Assembly: GCA_009842675.1 (NCBI GenBank)
Contig: VYEX01000020.1
Location: forward strand, 1-64,000
Length of the DNA: 64,000 nucleotides
Direction: 5' to 3'
From: Acidimicrobiia bacterium
GTDB taxonomy: Bacteria > Actinomycetota > Acidimicrobiia > Acidimicrobiales > Bin134
Part shown: one piece after another, positions 8,562 through 16,962 of the stretch
Layout: the number at the start of each line of letters is the position of its first letter
How positions within the stretch are numbered: the stretch's first letter is position 1
The notes under the pieces: generated by a model
Told to the model about the DNA's origin: nothing
Database searches by the model: none
What the model saw: only the letters and a program-made list of their open reading frames with translations
Program-made: the position numbers and the translations under genes

Positions 8562-9310
8562 CCCAAGAGCACCCAAATGAAGATCTTTGGGAGCGTCACG
8601 CCGGCTGGTGGCAGGATCAGTGCACCGACGGTGCCGATCCCGAGTACGCCGAGTTGATCGTCCCGTTGGCCGCAGAGCTCCTGGCCGGGTACGACCGAGT
8701 CCTGGACGTGGGAGCTGGTGAAGGGCAGCTGTCTCGATTGGCGGATGAACAGGGGGCGTCCTTGGTAGTGGGAGTTGATCCCACCAAGGCCCAATTGAGC
8801 AAAGCCGCTCAACGCGCTGGGGGACCGGTCTATGTGCGGGCAAGTGCCGAGGCACTGCCGCTGGCCTCTGGGTCATTCGACGCTGCGGTGGCCTGCCTGG
8901 TGTTCGAGCACATCGAGGCCATGGACACCGCCGTGGCCGAGGCCTCCCGAACACTGCTCGACGGCGGGCGATTCCTGTTGTTCCTGAACCATCCGCTGCT
9001 GCAAACCCCCGACAGCGGATGGATCGACGACCATGTCCTAGACCCTCCCGAGCAGTATTGGCGGATCGGGGCCTACTTGCGGGAGAGCGTGATGATCGAA
9101 GAGGTGCAAAAGGACGTGTTCCTGCCGTTCGTTCACCGTCCGTTGAGTCGCTATGTGAACGCCTTGCTCGACGCCGGACTGGCCATCGACCGCATGCTGG
9201 AACCGGCGCCGCCGTCGGGATTTCTGGCCGCCGCTCCTGAGTATCCCCAGGCCGAGTCCATTCCCCGCCTGTTGGTGCTGGTCTGTCGAAAGGTACCGCC
9301 AGCAGGGTGA
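8558..9310 (+). CDS. Class I SAM-dependent methyltransferase
   Basis: The track shows a longer open frame from 7694, but that part is a shadow of uvrC. The ATG at 8558 overlaps the uvrC stop and gives a 250-residue protein. The SAM-binding motif I is VLDVGAGEGQLSRLA (near residue 49), followed by an acidic residue in VVGVDPT and motif IV-like FDAAVACLVFEHI, as in Methyltransf_11 enzymes. The acceptor is unknown. The position between uvrC and rapZ, translationally coupled to uvrC, is unusual and may mean a role in the same transcript, but no function follows from this. Confidence 0.85.
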   Translation: MTQEHPNEDLWERHAGWWQDQCTDGADPEYAELIVPLAAELLAGYDRVLDVGAGEGQLSRLADEQGASLVVGVDPTKAQLSKAAQRAGGPVYVRASAEALPLASGSFDAAVACLVFEHIEAMDTAVAEASRTLLDGGRFLLFLNHPLLQTPDSGWIDDHVLDPPEQYWRIGAYLRESVMIEEVQKDVFLPFVHRPLSRYVNALLDAGLAIDRMLEPAPPSGFLAAAPEYPQAESIPRLLVLVCRKVPPAG

Positions 9311-9375
9311 CCCACCGGTCTCCAACGGTGTTTTGGGAATATCCGAAGCGATCCCATCTCGACCGTTAGCCTGAA

Positions 9376-10251
9376 GTGGTGGCAGAGTTCGTGGTGATCA
9401 CCGGGATGTCCGGAGCAGGCCGATCGCAGGCTGCCAACCATTTCGAAGACCTGGGCTGGTACGTGGTCGACAATCTGCCCCCGGCTCTGCTGCCCAAGGT
9501 GCGGGAGTTCGCCGATGCCCCCGACAGCGGCATCTCCCGAGTGGGCCTGGTACTGGGGCTGAACTTGTACCACGAGGAGGTGGTCCCCGCGCTGGCTGCG
9601 CTCCAGGATTCAGCCGAGGGTTCGGTCCGAATCCTGTTCCTCGATGCCTCCACTCCGGAGTTGGTGAAGAGGTTTGAGAGCACCAAGCGCCGCCATCCGT
9701 TCGCGGGGGACTCGCCCATGGGTGTATCCGAGGCCATTGAAGCCGAGCGGGAGGCGCTCGGCTATCTCCGCAGCGAGGCCGACGTGGTGGTGGATACCTC
9801 CGAATACAGCATCTACCAGCTCAACCGCTTCATTGATGAGGTGTTCGAGTTGGACGCGGGGCCGGAGTCGGTTACCACCCGCATCATGTCGTTCGGCTTC
9901 AAGAACGGCATCCCACTTGATGCCGACCTGGTGTTGGACTGCCGCTTCTTGCCCAATCCCTACTGGGTGGAAGAGCTCCGCCCGCTCACCGGCCAGCACG
10001 AGGCGGTCAAGGATTTCCTTCTCAACGGCCAGCCCATGGCTGAGACGTTTCTCCAGAAGACCGAGGATCTGCTGAAGCTCCTGGTGCCCGCCTATGTGAG
10101 AGAGGGCAAGTCATATCTCACCATCGCCTTCGGCTGCACCGGAGGCCGCCACCGCTCGGTGTTCGTGGCCGAGGACATCAACCAACGCCTCACCGAAGAC
10201 CCCGAACTCGGCGTTCGCCCCCTCATTACGCACCGGGACCTCGACAGCTAG
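9376..10251 (+). CDS. rapZ: RapZ/YvcJ-type nucleotide-binding protein
   Basis: This 291-residue P-loop protein has Walker A GMSGAGRS at residues 10-17 and the conserved C-terminal signature AFGCTGGRHRSVFVAE. In enterobacteria RapZ is an RNA adaptor controlling glucosamine-6-phosphate synthase; in Gram-positives YvcJ has an unclear role. The start is GTG at 9376, with a second GTG directly after it; TTAGCCT just upstream may be a -10. In actinobacteria rapZ is usually followed by yvcK and whiA, but here the next gene is an SDR on the other strand. Confidence 0.95.
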   Translation: MVAEFVVITGMSGAGRSQAANHFEDLGWYVVDNLPPALLPKVREFADAPDSGISRVGLVLGLNLYHEEVVPALAALQDSAEGSVRILFLDASTPELVKRFESTKRRHPFAGDSPMGVSEAIEAEREALGYLRSEADVVVDTSEYSIYQLNRFIDEVFELDAGPESVTTRIMSFGFKNGIPLDADLVLDCRFLPNPYWVEELRPLTGQHEAVKDFLLNGQPMAETFLQKTEDLLKLLVPAYVREGKSYLTIAFGCTGGRHRSVFVAEDINQRLTEDPELGVRPLITHRDLDS

Positions 10252-10274
10252 CCCGAAGGGCGGCAGAGCAGCGC

Positions 10275-11273
10275 TCAGACAGCGTCCCGAAATTTGGCCA
10301 CCATTGCTTCACTGGCCTCCCACAGCTTGGTCCCGTTTACAGGGTCGGCGGCAGGGTCCGACACCGGCTTGTGATTCATCAGGTGGAGGTACATCCCGGT
10401 GGTCGTACCCGCGTCGGGTGCGCAGCACAGGTAGATGATCGGCGCGATGGCCTTCTCAGGAGACCGGAAGAACAACCGCAGAACCGGGCTGACGATGGGC
10501 TTCAGCAGCGTTGGCGCGTCTCGGGCGATGTTGGTGGCCACCCCGCCCGGGCACAAGGCGTGCACGGCCACCTCTGTGCTTTCGTTCTGGTTTAGGCGGT
10601 ACGACAGCTCGGTGGCATAGGTGCACAGCACCAGCTTGCTGAGTCCGTAGTGCTGCATGCTCTCTTTGATCCCGTATTCGGCGTACACACCGAGGCGATC
10701 GAAATCGATGGCTTCAGCGGAGCGGTGCGATTCCGATGAGACGAACACGATCCTCGGTGGTTCCTCTCCCTGCTTCGCAGGCCGAATGACGCTGTCCGTC
10801 AACCACCGATCGATCATCACGCGGTTGGCCAGGAAGTGAACGGCGAACATGATGTCGAACCCCTGCGCCGACTGTCTGGAGGTGGGCGCCATCAGACCGG
10901 CGTTCAGGAGGGCGATGTCGATGCTGACACCGTTTTCCTTCAGCTGGTCGCAGCAGCGATGGACCGAGCGGAGATCGGCCAGGTCCACCTCGACCATCTC
11001 GACGGTGTCGGAACCTGACGCCTGCTTGACTTCATCGCAGACCTCAGCCCGACCGGGGCGGCAGGCCAGGATCATGTTGCCGCCGCGCCGGGCCAAGTCG
11101 ATGGCGGCAGCTCGGCCCAATCCACTGTTGGCCCCGGTCACCAAACATGTCTTGCCGTCGATCCGTACATCATCGGAAACCGATTCAACGTCAGGTGCCT
11201 TCGAATTGCGCAAATCGCGCACCGCGGCAACCACAGCGCTGGCGATGTTGCCCATCCGGGCCTTTTGACTCAT
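10275..11273 (-). CDS. Short-chain dehydrogenase/reductase (SDR)
   Basis: This NAD(P)-dependent oxidoreductase has the cofactor motif TGANSGLGRAAA (about residues 45-56 of 332), NAG in ALLNAGLMAP, and the catalytic Tyr/Lys in HYGLSKL. It resembles retinol dehydrogenase/WW-domain oxidoreductase-like SDRs, which often carry an N-terminal extension. The ATG at 11273 is chosen over the GTG at 11297 listed in the track; neither has a strong ribosome-binding site. The gene is last of three minus-strand genes behind the DUF1214 and sulfotransferase genes. The substrate is unknown. Confidence 0.85.
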   Translation of the reverse strand: MSQKARMGNIASAVVAAVRDLRNSKAPDVESVSDDVRIDGKTCLVTGANSGLGRAAAIDLARRGGNMILACRPGRAEVCDEVKQASGSDTVEMVEVDLADLRSVHRCCDQLKENGVSIDIALLNAGLMAPTSRQSAQGFDIMFAVHFLANRVMIDRWLTDSVIRPAKQGEEPPRIVFVSSESHRSAEAIDFDRLGVYAEYGIKESMQHYGLSKLVLCTYATELSYRLNQNESTEVAVHALCPGGVATNIARDAPTLLKPIVSPVLRLFFRSPEKAIAPIIYLCCAPDAGTTTGMYLHLMNHKPVSDPAADPVNGTKLWEASEAMVAKFRDAV

Positions 11274-11330
11274 GGCAGAAGGTACCCCGCTAGCCACCGG
11301 AATATGGGAATTCGACGCTGGCCGCTTGGC

Positions 11331-12560
11331 CTACTCGAAGGGGATGTCATAGGCCTCCCGATAGGCCGCGAAGGTCTCATCCATAGCCTGCTGGCTCAAC
11401 CCGAAGTGTTCGAGCCGATAGTTGTGCTTTCCGAAGCGGTTCTGTGGATTAGCGGCTGCGTACTGCTCGGCCAATTCTTTGGCCTCGTCGTCGAATTCGA
11501 CTGCGGCCACCTCAAAGATCCGCCGAAGCTGGGCGATTGGATCACGGATCAGGTCGTAATAGGAGACATCCACGAATCGGCCTTCTGGTGTCTCCGCCCG
11601 GGTCTTCATGGCCCACTCGACCATCCGGTGTGTCTTGTCACACCAGTGCCGGCCAATTTCTTCCGGATCGACATGGTCGCTGAACATGCCCCGGCCATGA
11701 GCCACCATGCTGCAAAAGGAGGAGACGGCAACCCGGGGATCGCGGTGGGTCTGTACGACGGTGACACCTTCGAACACCTTCAGCAGCACGTCTAGATACT
11801 CCAGGTGATGCGGAGTCTTGATAACCCATGCGGTCGCCGGTTGCTGCCAGGTCAGCACCTTCAAGACTCGGCGGAAGTACTCGTAGGTCGCGGTGTGGTC
11901 TTGGTTTTGGAGCCAGCGGGAATAGCTGGGAACGTGCAGGATGGCCTCGGCCGACTGGCTCATGAAGTTGAGGTCGAGCAGCAAGACATCTTCCTCAGGC
12001 TGCTCGCGGTCGACGGGGTGTACCGCCATGAAGTCAGGGGACAGGTAGGAAATCGTCCGTTCGGCCAGCATCGCCCGTCGCTTGCGAGCTCGCTCGGCGC
12101 GTTCGGCCGAATCGGTCGCCGCCACCGGCATCAGCGCCTCTAACCCGGAAATGCCCCGAATCTCCGGGTGGGAATAGAGGAGCCGGTGAAGGAGCGTTGT
12201 GCCAGTGCGCTGAAGCCCGGTGATGGCGATGACAGGCCCGAGGTCGATGTCGTCGATTTCAGGATGCCGTCTGAGGAGGTCCTGAATGCGCAGCCGCTGG
12301 ATTAGCGCCCCGGCGAGCCGGGATTTCTGGACTATCCGGCCAGTCGGAGTAAGTCGAGCTTCGTTGTTGATCGACTCCACAAGTACTTGGAGTGCCTCCA
12401 GGTGGCCGTCGTCGCCGAAGTCGGAGAGCCCGGTCTTGCGCTTGGCATGCTTGGTGAGCTTGTCGACATCCAAGCGACCCGAGGACCCGGCGCGGCCCAG
12501 CCGGTTGAAGACCCAAACCGGAACCGGCCGATACGGGTTCTGGTAGTCGGTGGAGGTCAA
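11331..12560 (-). CDS. Sulfotransferase family protein
   Basis: The 409-residue protein carries the 5'-phosphosulfate loop as ITGLQRTGTTLLHRLLYSHP (about residues 113-132) and a 3'-phosphate binding segment around QTHRDPRVAVSSF, both typical of PAPS-dependent sulfotransferases of the Sulfotransfer_3 type. These transfer sulfate to hydroxyl groups of lipids, sterols or sugars. The stop of the upstream DUF1214 gene lies only 4 nt before the start, so the two are surely cotranscribed. Such pairs may act on hydrophobic compounds, but the acceptor cannot be deduced. Confidence 0.88.
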   Translation of the reverse strand: MTSTDYQNPYRPVPVWVFNRLGRAGSSGRLDVDKLTKHAKRKTGLSDFGDDGHLEALQVLVESINNEARLTPTGRIVQKSRLAGALIQRLRIQDLLRRHPEIDDIDLGPVIAITGLQRTGTTLLHRLLYSHPEIRGISGLEALMPVAATDSAERAERARKRRAMLAERTISYLSPDFMAVHPVDREQPEEDVLLLDLNFMSQSAEAILHVPSYSRWLQNQDHTATYEYFRRVLKVLTWQQPATAWVIKTPHHLEYLDVLLKVFEGVTVVQTHRDPRVAVSSFCSMVAHGRGMFSDHVDPEEIGRHWCDKTHRMVEWAMKTRAETPEGRFVDVSYYDLIRDPIAQLRRIFEVAAVEFDDEAKELAEQYAAANPQNRFGKHNYRLEHFGLSQQAMDETFAAYREAYDIPFE

Positions 12561-12564
12561 GCCA

Positions 12565-13749
12565 CTAGTCCCGCAGGCTGCTCAACGGCACCACCCGGCA
12601 CTGGGGCTGGGGGTGTTCGGCGGCTCTTACCCATCGAAACGACATGGTCCCGAGCGAGTGGCCTGCGGTTTCGATCCAGTTGGGCAGGCCGGGATTCTCA
12701 TGGGCCACTATCAGGCGCACGGACCCGTCGGCTTCGTAATGGGCCAAATGGCCGTTGGTGTGGATCGTGTAATGGCGGTAGTCCAGTGATTCCAACCAGT
12801 AGTTGCTGAGCTGGAAGTTCCAGTATTCGCATTCGGGGGGAGTGGCTTCGATTACCAGCGCCTCGTCGGACTTGAGGGCCCAGTGGCTGTGGTAGTAGGT
12901 GATGTTGGGATCGCCGCCGGCGGCCAGCGACACATCCGGATCGAACAGCGGCAGTTGGTTGCTGTGCTTGGAAAAGTCGCGGGCCCATTTGGTGAACAGC
13001 AGGGGAGCACCCATCACCAGCGCCCCGACGTTCTTCAAGCCATCATCGAGCGCCCGGGCCGTCAGATGAGAGGGTTGGCGCTCCTCGGGGGCACAGTTGA
13101 TGCGCTCGATGGTCAGCTCAGCGGGGATTTCCGTCTGGCGGTCGGCGAAGGTCTGGCGCACCACCAACGTGCCGGTCTCGGGCGTCATCGGCAGCCAGTT
13201 GCCTTGTTGGGGGGTGCTGCTCAGTATCAGCTCGAAACACCCGTCGGCATCCATCTCGATCTGGTCGGCTTCGATATGGCCCGTGGGGGGAAGGCCGCCA
13301 CCCTGGCCGTAGTTGCCCGACTGGGTTCCGATGCTCAGATAGGCGATGTTGTTGCGTCGCCCGGTGATCTTGTAGTCGTAGCTCCCGTCCAGCGCGGCGG
13401 TGTAGTAGTAGTTGTCGGGGTTGTCGGCCCCCAGCTTGGTGGTCTCGTTGGCCACGCGATGCATGACCGGCGCCTTGGGGTCGGCGTGCTCGACGAATGC
13501 CATCAGGCCAGCCCGGGCGAGGCGGCTCAAGTGCCGATAGCCTTCCGCTTGGCTGAAGGGGTCGCGGGGCGCGCCGGGGAAGTTCATTGCCGCTCCCGCC
13601 GCCTTCAATGAGTCGCAGAACTCCTCCCAAGCTTTGCCGCTGACAACCCGTTGTTCGGCCACGTCGTCGAGGGTTTTGCCCCGCATCTTCCGAACCAGAA
13701 GGGAGATTCGTCGAAACAAGCCGAGCAGTCGTATGGCGAGCCGTCGCAT
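12565..13749 (-). CDS. DUF1214 domain protein
   Basis: The 394-residue protein has a basic N-terminus and a C-terminal half (about residues 270-390) with YYHSHWAL and EYWNFQLSNYWLESLDYR, the hallmark of DUF1214 proteins. The biochemical role of this domain is not established. It begins the three-gene minus-strand group with the sulfotransferase and the SDR. It diverges from the LLM oxidoreductase gene at 13803 across a 53-nt gap that must hold both promoters. Confidence 0.82.
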   Translation of the reverse strand: MRRLAIRLLGLFRRISLLVRKMRGKTLDDVAEQRVVSGKAWEEFCDSLKAAGAAMNFPGAPRDPFSQAEGYRHLSRLARAGLMAFVEHADPKAPVMHRVANETTKLGADNPDNYYYTAALDGSYDYKITGRRNNIAYLSIGTQSGNYGQGGGLPPTGHIEADQIEMDADGCFELILSSTPQQGNWLPMTPETGTLVVRQTFADRQTEIPAELTIERINCAPEERQPSHLTARALDDGLKNVGALVMGAPLLFTKWARDFSKHSNQLPLFDPDVSLAAGGDPNITYYHSHWALKSDEALVIEATPPECEYWNFQLSNYWLESLDYRHYTIHTNGHLAHYEADGSVRLIVAHENPGLPNWIETAGHSLGTMSFRWVRAAEHPQPQCRVVPLSSLRD

Positions 13750-13802
13750 GGCGACTGTCTAGCGATGGGCACAGACCGTCGGCAACACGGGTCCAGCACA
13801 CT

Positions 13803-14819
13803 ATGGCCTACTTGAACAATGATGGCCCGGTGAGATTCGGGCTGCTGCTGACCTCGGTGCATGACCGATCAGTGCCGGCCAGCCAACAGATTGCGGAACA
13901 CCGCGAGCTGATCTCTGCGGCTGTGGATCACGGGTTCGACCTGGTGGTAGCAGGCCAGCACTTCGCTGCTCCTACGCTCCGCTACCTCCAGCCCGTTCCG
14001 TATCTGACCTCGATAGCCATGACCTTCCCATCGGTAAGCGTCGCCACCGGTGTCCTGCTGTTACCCCTGCTCCATCCCGTCGGTGTCGCCGAGGAAATGG
14101 CGACGATGGATGCGGTAACTGGCGGGAGGGCGATCATGGGCGTGGGCATCGGCTACAGGCAAGACGAGTTTGACGCCTTCGGCATCGACCGCACGACACG
14201 AACCGCGCGATTTGAGGAGTCGCTGGAGATCATCCGAGCACTGTGGACTGGTCAGCCTCTGACCCACCATGGCCGATTCTTCCAGTTCGACAACGTCGAG
14301 CTCTCCACCCTCCCCGGCCAGCAACCAAATCCTCCGATCTGGGTCGGGGCCCAAGTGGAGGCGTCGGTGCGGCGGGCCGCCCGGGCCGGCGATGCTTGGT
14401 ACGCCGCCCCCTTCCCGTCTCACCGAGATCTCATCGACCTCTACCAGGTGTATCTGGAAGAGCGGGCGGCCCACGGCAGTCGGGCACTGACCGCCATCCC
14501 GGTCCGCCGGGAGGTCTACATCGCCGATAGTCCCGACGAGGCCGAAGCGGCGGTGTCGGCGGGGGCGTCGTCGCGCTATGGCACCTACCGCTCGTGGGGG
14601 CTCGACGTCGACGACGGTCTCGGGCGCAGCGATTGGCTGGACAACCGGTTCGTACTCGGCACGCCATCCGATGTGGCCGAGGGGCTCTCTCACCTCATGG
14701 ATCAGGTCGAGCACTCGCACTTCGTCTACAAGCCGCAGTGGCCCGGACACGACCACGCCCACGCCATGGCGCAGCTCGAGCGGTTCGGCGCTGAGGTGAT
14801 ACCGCTATTGTCAGCCTGA
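13803..14819 (+). CDS. LLM-class (luciferase-like) flavin or F420-dependent oxidoreductase
   Basis: This 338-residue TIM-barrel enzyme of the bacterial luciferase superfamily shows ASQQIAEHRELISAAVDHGF near the start, the GGRAIMGVGIGYRQDEFDAF segment near residue 110, and a C-terminal half with PNPPIWVGAQ. In actinobacteria these proteins commonly use F420 or FMN to reduce or oxygenate hydrophobic substrates. It is followed after 5 nt by a second, non-identical LLM gene, so the two are cotranscribed. Cofactor choice cannot be settled from sequence here. Confidence 0.87.
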   Translation: MAYLNNDGPVRFGLLLTSVHDRSVPASQQIAEHRELISAAVDHGFDLVVAGQHFAAPTLRYLQPVPYLTSIAMTFPSVSVATGVLLLPLLHPVGVAEEMATMDAVTGGRAIMGVGIGYRQDEFDAFGIDRTTRTARFEESLEIIRALWTGQPLTHHGRFFQFDNVELSTLPGQQPNPPIWVGAQVEASVRRAARAGDAWYAAPFPSHRDLIDLYQVYLEERAAHGSRALTAIPVRREVYIADSPDEAEAAVSAGASSRYGTYRSWGLDVDDGLGRSDWLDNRFVLGTPSDVAEGLSHLMDQVEHSHFVYKPQWPGHDHAHAMAQLERFGAEVIPLLSA

Positions 14820-14824
14820 CATTT

Positions 14825-15760
14825 ATGGGACTGGACAGTGCCCCACATCGCGTGCCTCGAATCGGCCTCTGCCTGCCCTACGAGGGCTCGGCGACGGCGC
14901 AAGACATCGTCGATGTGGCCCAAGCGGCGGAGGCCGGCGGCTTGGACTCGGTGTGGGTGGGTGACCACGTCGCCTTCCCGGTGGAGTTCACCTCCCAAAA
15001 TCCGACGATGGCCGACGGCAAATACCCATACCCCACCGACAATCCCCGATTGGAGGCCCTGACCACCCTGGCCTATGTCGCTGGGGCAACATCCAACATC
15101 AAACTCTTGGTCAACGCCTGCGTGTTGCCCCAGCGGAATCCCGTGATCGTCGGAAAGGCCGTGGCCACCCTCGACTTCCTGTCAGGGGGGAGGGTGATAT
15201 TCGGCGTCACTCTGGGGTGGCTTCGCGAGGAGTTTGACGCCCTCGGTGCCGACTACGGCCGCCGACGGCAGCTTCTGGAGGACGGCATCGAGATTCTGCG
15301 CACGCTGTGGGAGCAAGACCAGCCCTCCTATGAGGGGGAGACATATTCGTTCTTGCCTCTCAACATGCGGCCCAAGCCCGTCCAGTCGCCGGTGCCCATC
15401 TTCGTGGGAGGCCACTCACGACCAGCGCTCCGCCGTGCTGCGGCAATGGGGGACGGCTGGCTGGCCTCCCGGATGACCCCGGCAATTCTGGGGGACTACG
15501 TGAGCTTCCTGCGGGAGGAGCGCAAGCATTCGCCCCGAGCCGACCAGCCGTTTACCGTGGCCACCACTTGTCCCGCGGCGGTCGGGAGCCACAATCCGAA
15601 TGTGCTCGACGTCACCAATCAAGACGCCACGCTGAGCACCCTGGCGGCGCTGGGCGAAGCCGGGGCCGATCTGATCAACATGGTGGTCGGCTCCTATGAC
15701 CCCGCCGAGACCCGGGAAGCCGCCGAAGCCCTGGGCCAGTACTGCGGTCCAGATTGCTAG
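14825..15760 (+). CDS. LLM-class oxidoreductase, likely F420-dependent (TIGR03619-like)
   Basis: The 311-residue protein starts with IGLCLPYEG and VAQAAEAGGLDSVWVGDHVA, features of the Rv-type F420 LLM family. GGRVIFGVTLGWLREEFDAL follows near residue 125 and PVPIFVGGHS near 190. It sits 5 nt behind the first LLM gene. Its TAG stop overlaps the TAG stop of the convergent CoA-transferase gene within the tetranucleotide CTAG. It probably acts in the degradation block around it; the substrate is unknown. Confidence 0.87.
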   Translation: MGLDSAPHRVPRIGLCLPYEGSATAQDIVDVAQAAEAGGLDSVWVGDHVAFPVEFTSQNPTMADGKYPYPTDNPRLEALTTLAYVAGATSNIKLLVNACVLPQRNPVIVGKAVATLDFLSGGRVIFGVTLGWLREEFDALGADYGRRRQLLEDGIEILRTLWEQDQPSYEGETYSFLPLNMRPKPVQSPVPIFVGGHSRPALRRAAAMGDGWLASRMTPAILGDYVSFLREERKHSPRADQPFTVATTCPAAVGSHNPNVLDVTNQDATLSTLAALGEAGADLINMVVGSYDPAETREAAEALGQYCGPDC

Positions 15761-16962
15761 GGATCAGGCCGAGCCGCCACCCCAGCCTCAAGCATGGCGG
15801 CGATCTCCTCGGGGCTGTAGCCCGCCTCGGCCAGGATCTCCTCGCTGTGTTGGCCCAGCACCGGTGGGGGGCCGGAGATTGCACCGGGGGTGTCGCGCAG
15901 GCCGATTACTGGACCCAACTGCGGGATCTCACCCAAAGTGGCGTGTTCCACCGATTGCACTAGTCCGGCCTGCTTCACCTGGGGGTGGTTGAGGATCTGA
16001 GAGAACGTGTGGACCGGCCCGAACAGTCCCCGGTGCTGGTTGAACGACTCCTCCCACTCGGCGCTGGTCCGGGTGATGAAGATGCGCTGCAGGTACTCGG
16101 TGAGCTCGGCCCGGGCGTCCACCCGTTGCTGGTTGGTCGAATACCGTTCGTCGGTGGCCAGTTCCGGCTCGCCGATGGACCGGCAGAAGCGCTCCCACCC
16201 GTCGGCACCGCCCCAAACGCCGGTCACCACGTATCCGTCGGCGGTTTGGAACGCCTCATAGGGCACCACCACGCTGTGGGCGCTGCCGTGGCGCTCCGGG
16301 TCCTCGCCATCTACCCAATGTGAGGCCAGCCGGGTGGTCAGCGACGACATTAAGGCGAAGAGCATCGAGACGTCGATGAGCTGGCCCTTCCCGGTTTGCT
16401 GTCGGGCAAACAGGCCGAGCATGGCGGCTTGGGCGCTGACCAGAGCTCCGGTGAAGTCGGCCATGGGAACCCCTACCAGGTTGGGCCCGCGGTCGGGCTC
16501 TCCGGTTACCGACATGACTCCTGAGACCGCCTGAACCACCGGGTCGGTGCCCGGATAGGGGGCTAAGGGTCCATCAGGTCCGAAAGCGGTCAGGGAGACA
16601 TACACAATCTGGTCGTTGATGGCCGACAAATCGTCGTACCCGATGCCGATCTCGTCGGCAACGCCGGGCCGGTAGCTGGTGACCACCACGTCGGCAGTGG
16701 CGGCCAGGCGGTGGACCACCTCAAGCCCCTGGGGTTTGCGCATGTCGAGAGCGAGGCTGCGCTTGCCTCGGTTCCAGATGAGGAACAGCGCGCTCTCCCC
16801 GTCGATGAACGCAGTGCCGACGCCGCGGGCGCCATCGCCGCGGGGAAGGCTCTCAACCTTGATGATGTCGGCCCCATAATCGCCCAGAATCATGGTGCCG
16901 TAAGGGCCGGCCATGTGGCGGGTGAAGTCCAGGACGCGGATGCCGTCGAGGGGCCTCGTCAT
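15757..16962 (-). CDS. CaiB/BaiF (family III) CoA-transferase, catalytic Asp present
   Basis: This 401-residue family III CoA-transferase moves CoA between acyl groups through an enzyme-bound aspartyl anhydride. The N-terminal signature RVLDFTRHMAGPYGTMILGD is clear, and the catalytic aspartate is visible in VPMADFTGAL (near residue 169), 18 residues before the Arg of LFARQQTGKGQ, as in formyl-CoA transferase. Its start overlaps the stop of the upstream CaiB paralogue (ATGA-type). The two genes may encode the two halves of one heteromeric enzyme, because the partner lacks this aspartate. Confidence 0.92.
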   Translation of the reverse strand: MTRPLDGIRVLDFTRHMAGPYGTMILGDYGADIIKVESLPRGDGARGVGTAFIDGESALFLIWNRGKRSLALDMRKPQGLEVVHRLAATADVVVTSYRPGVADEIGIGYDDLSAINDQIVYVSLTAFGPDGPLAPYPGTDPVVQAVSGVMSVTGEPDRGPNLVGVPMADFTGALVSAQAAMLGLFARQQTGKGQLIDVSMLFALMSSLTTRLASHWVDGEDPERHGSAHSVVVPYEAFQTADGYVVTGVWGGADGWERFCRSIGEPELATDERYSTNQQRVDARAELTEYLQRIFITRTSAEWEESFNQHRGLFGPVHTFSQILNHPQVKQAGLVQSVEHATLGEIPQLGPVIGLRDTPGAISGPPPVLGQHSEEILAEAGYSPEEIAAMLEAGVAARPDP

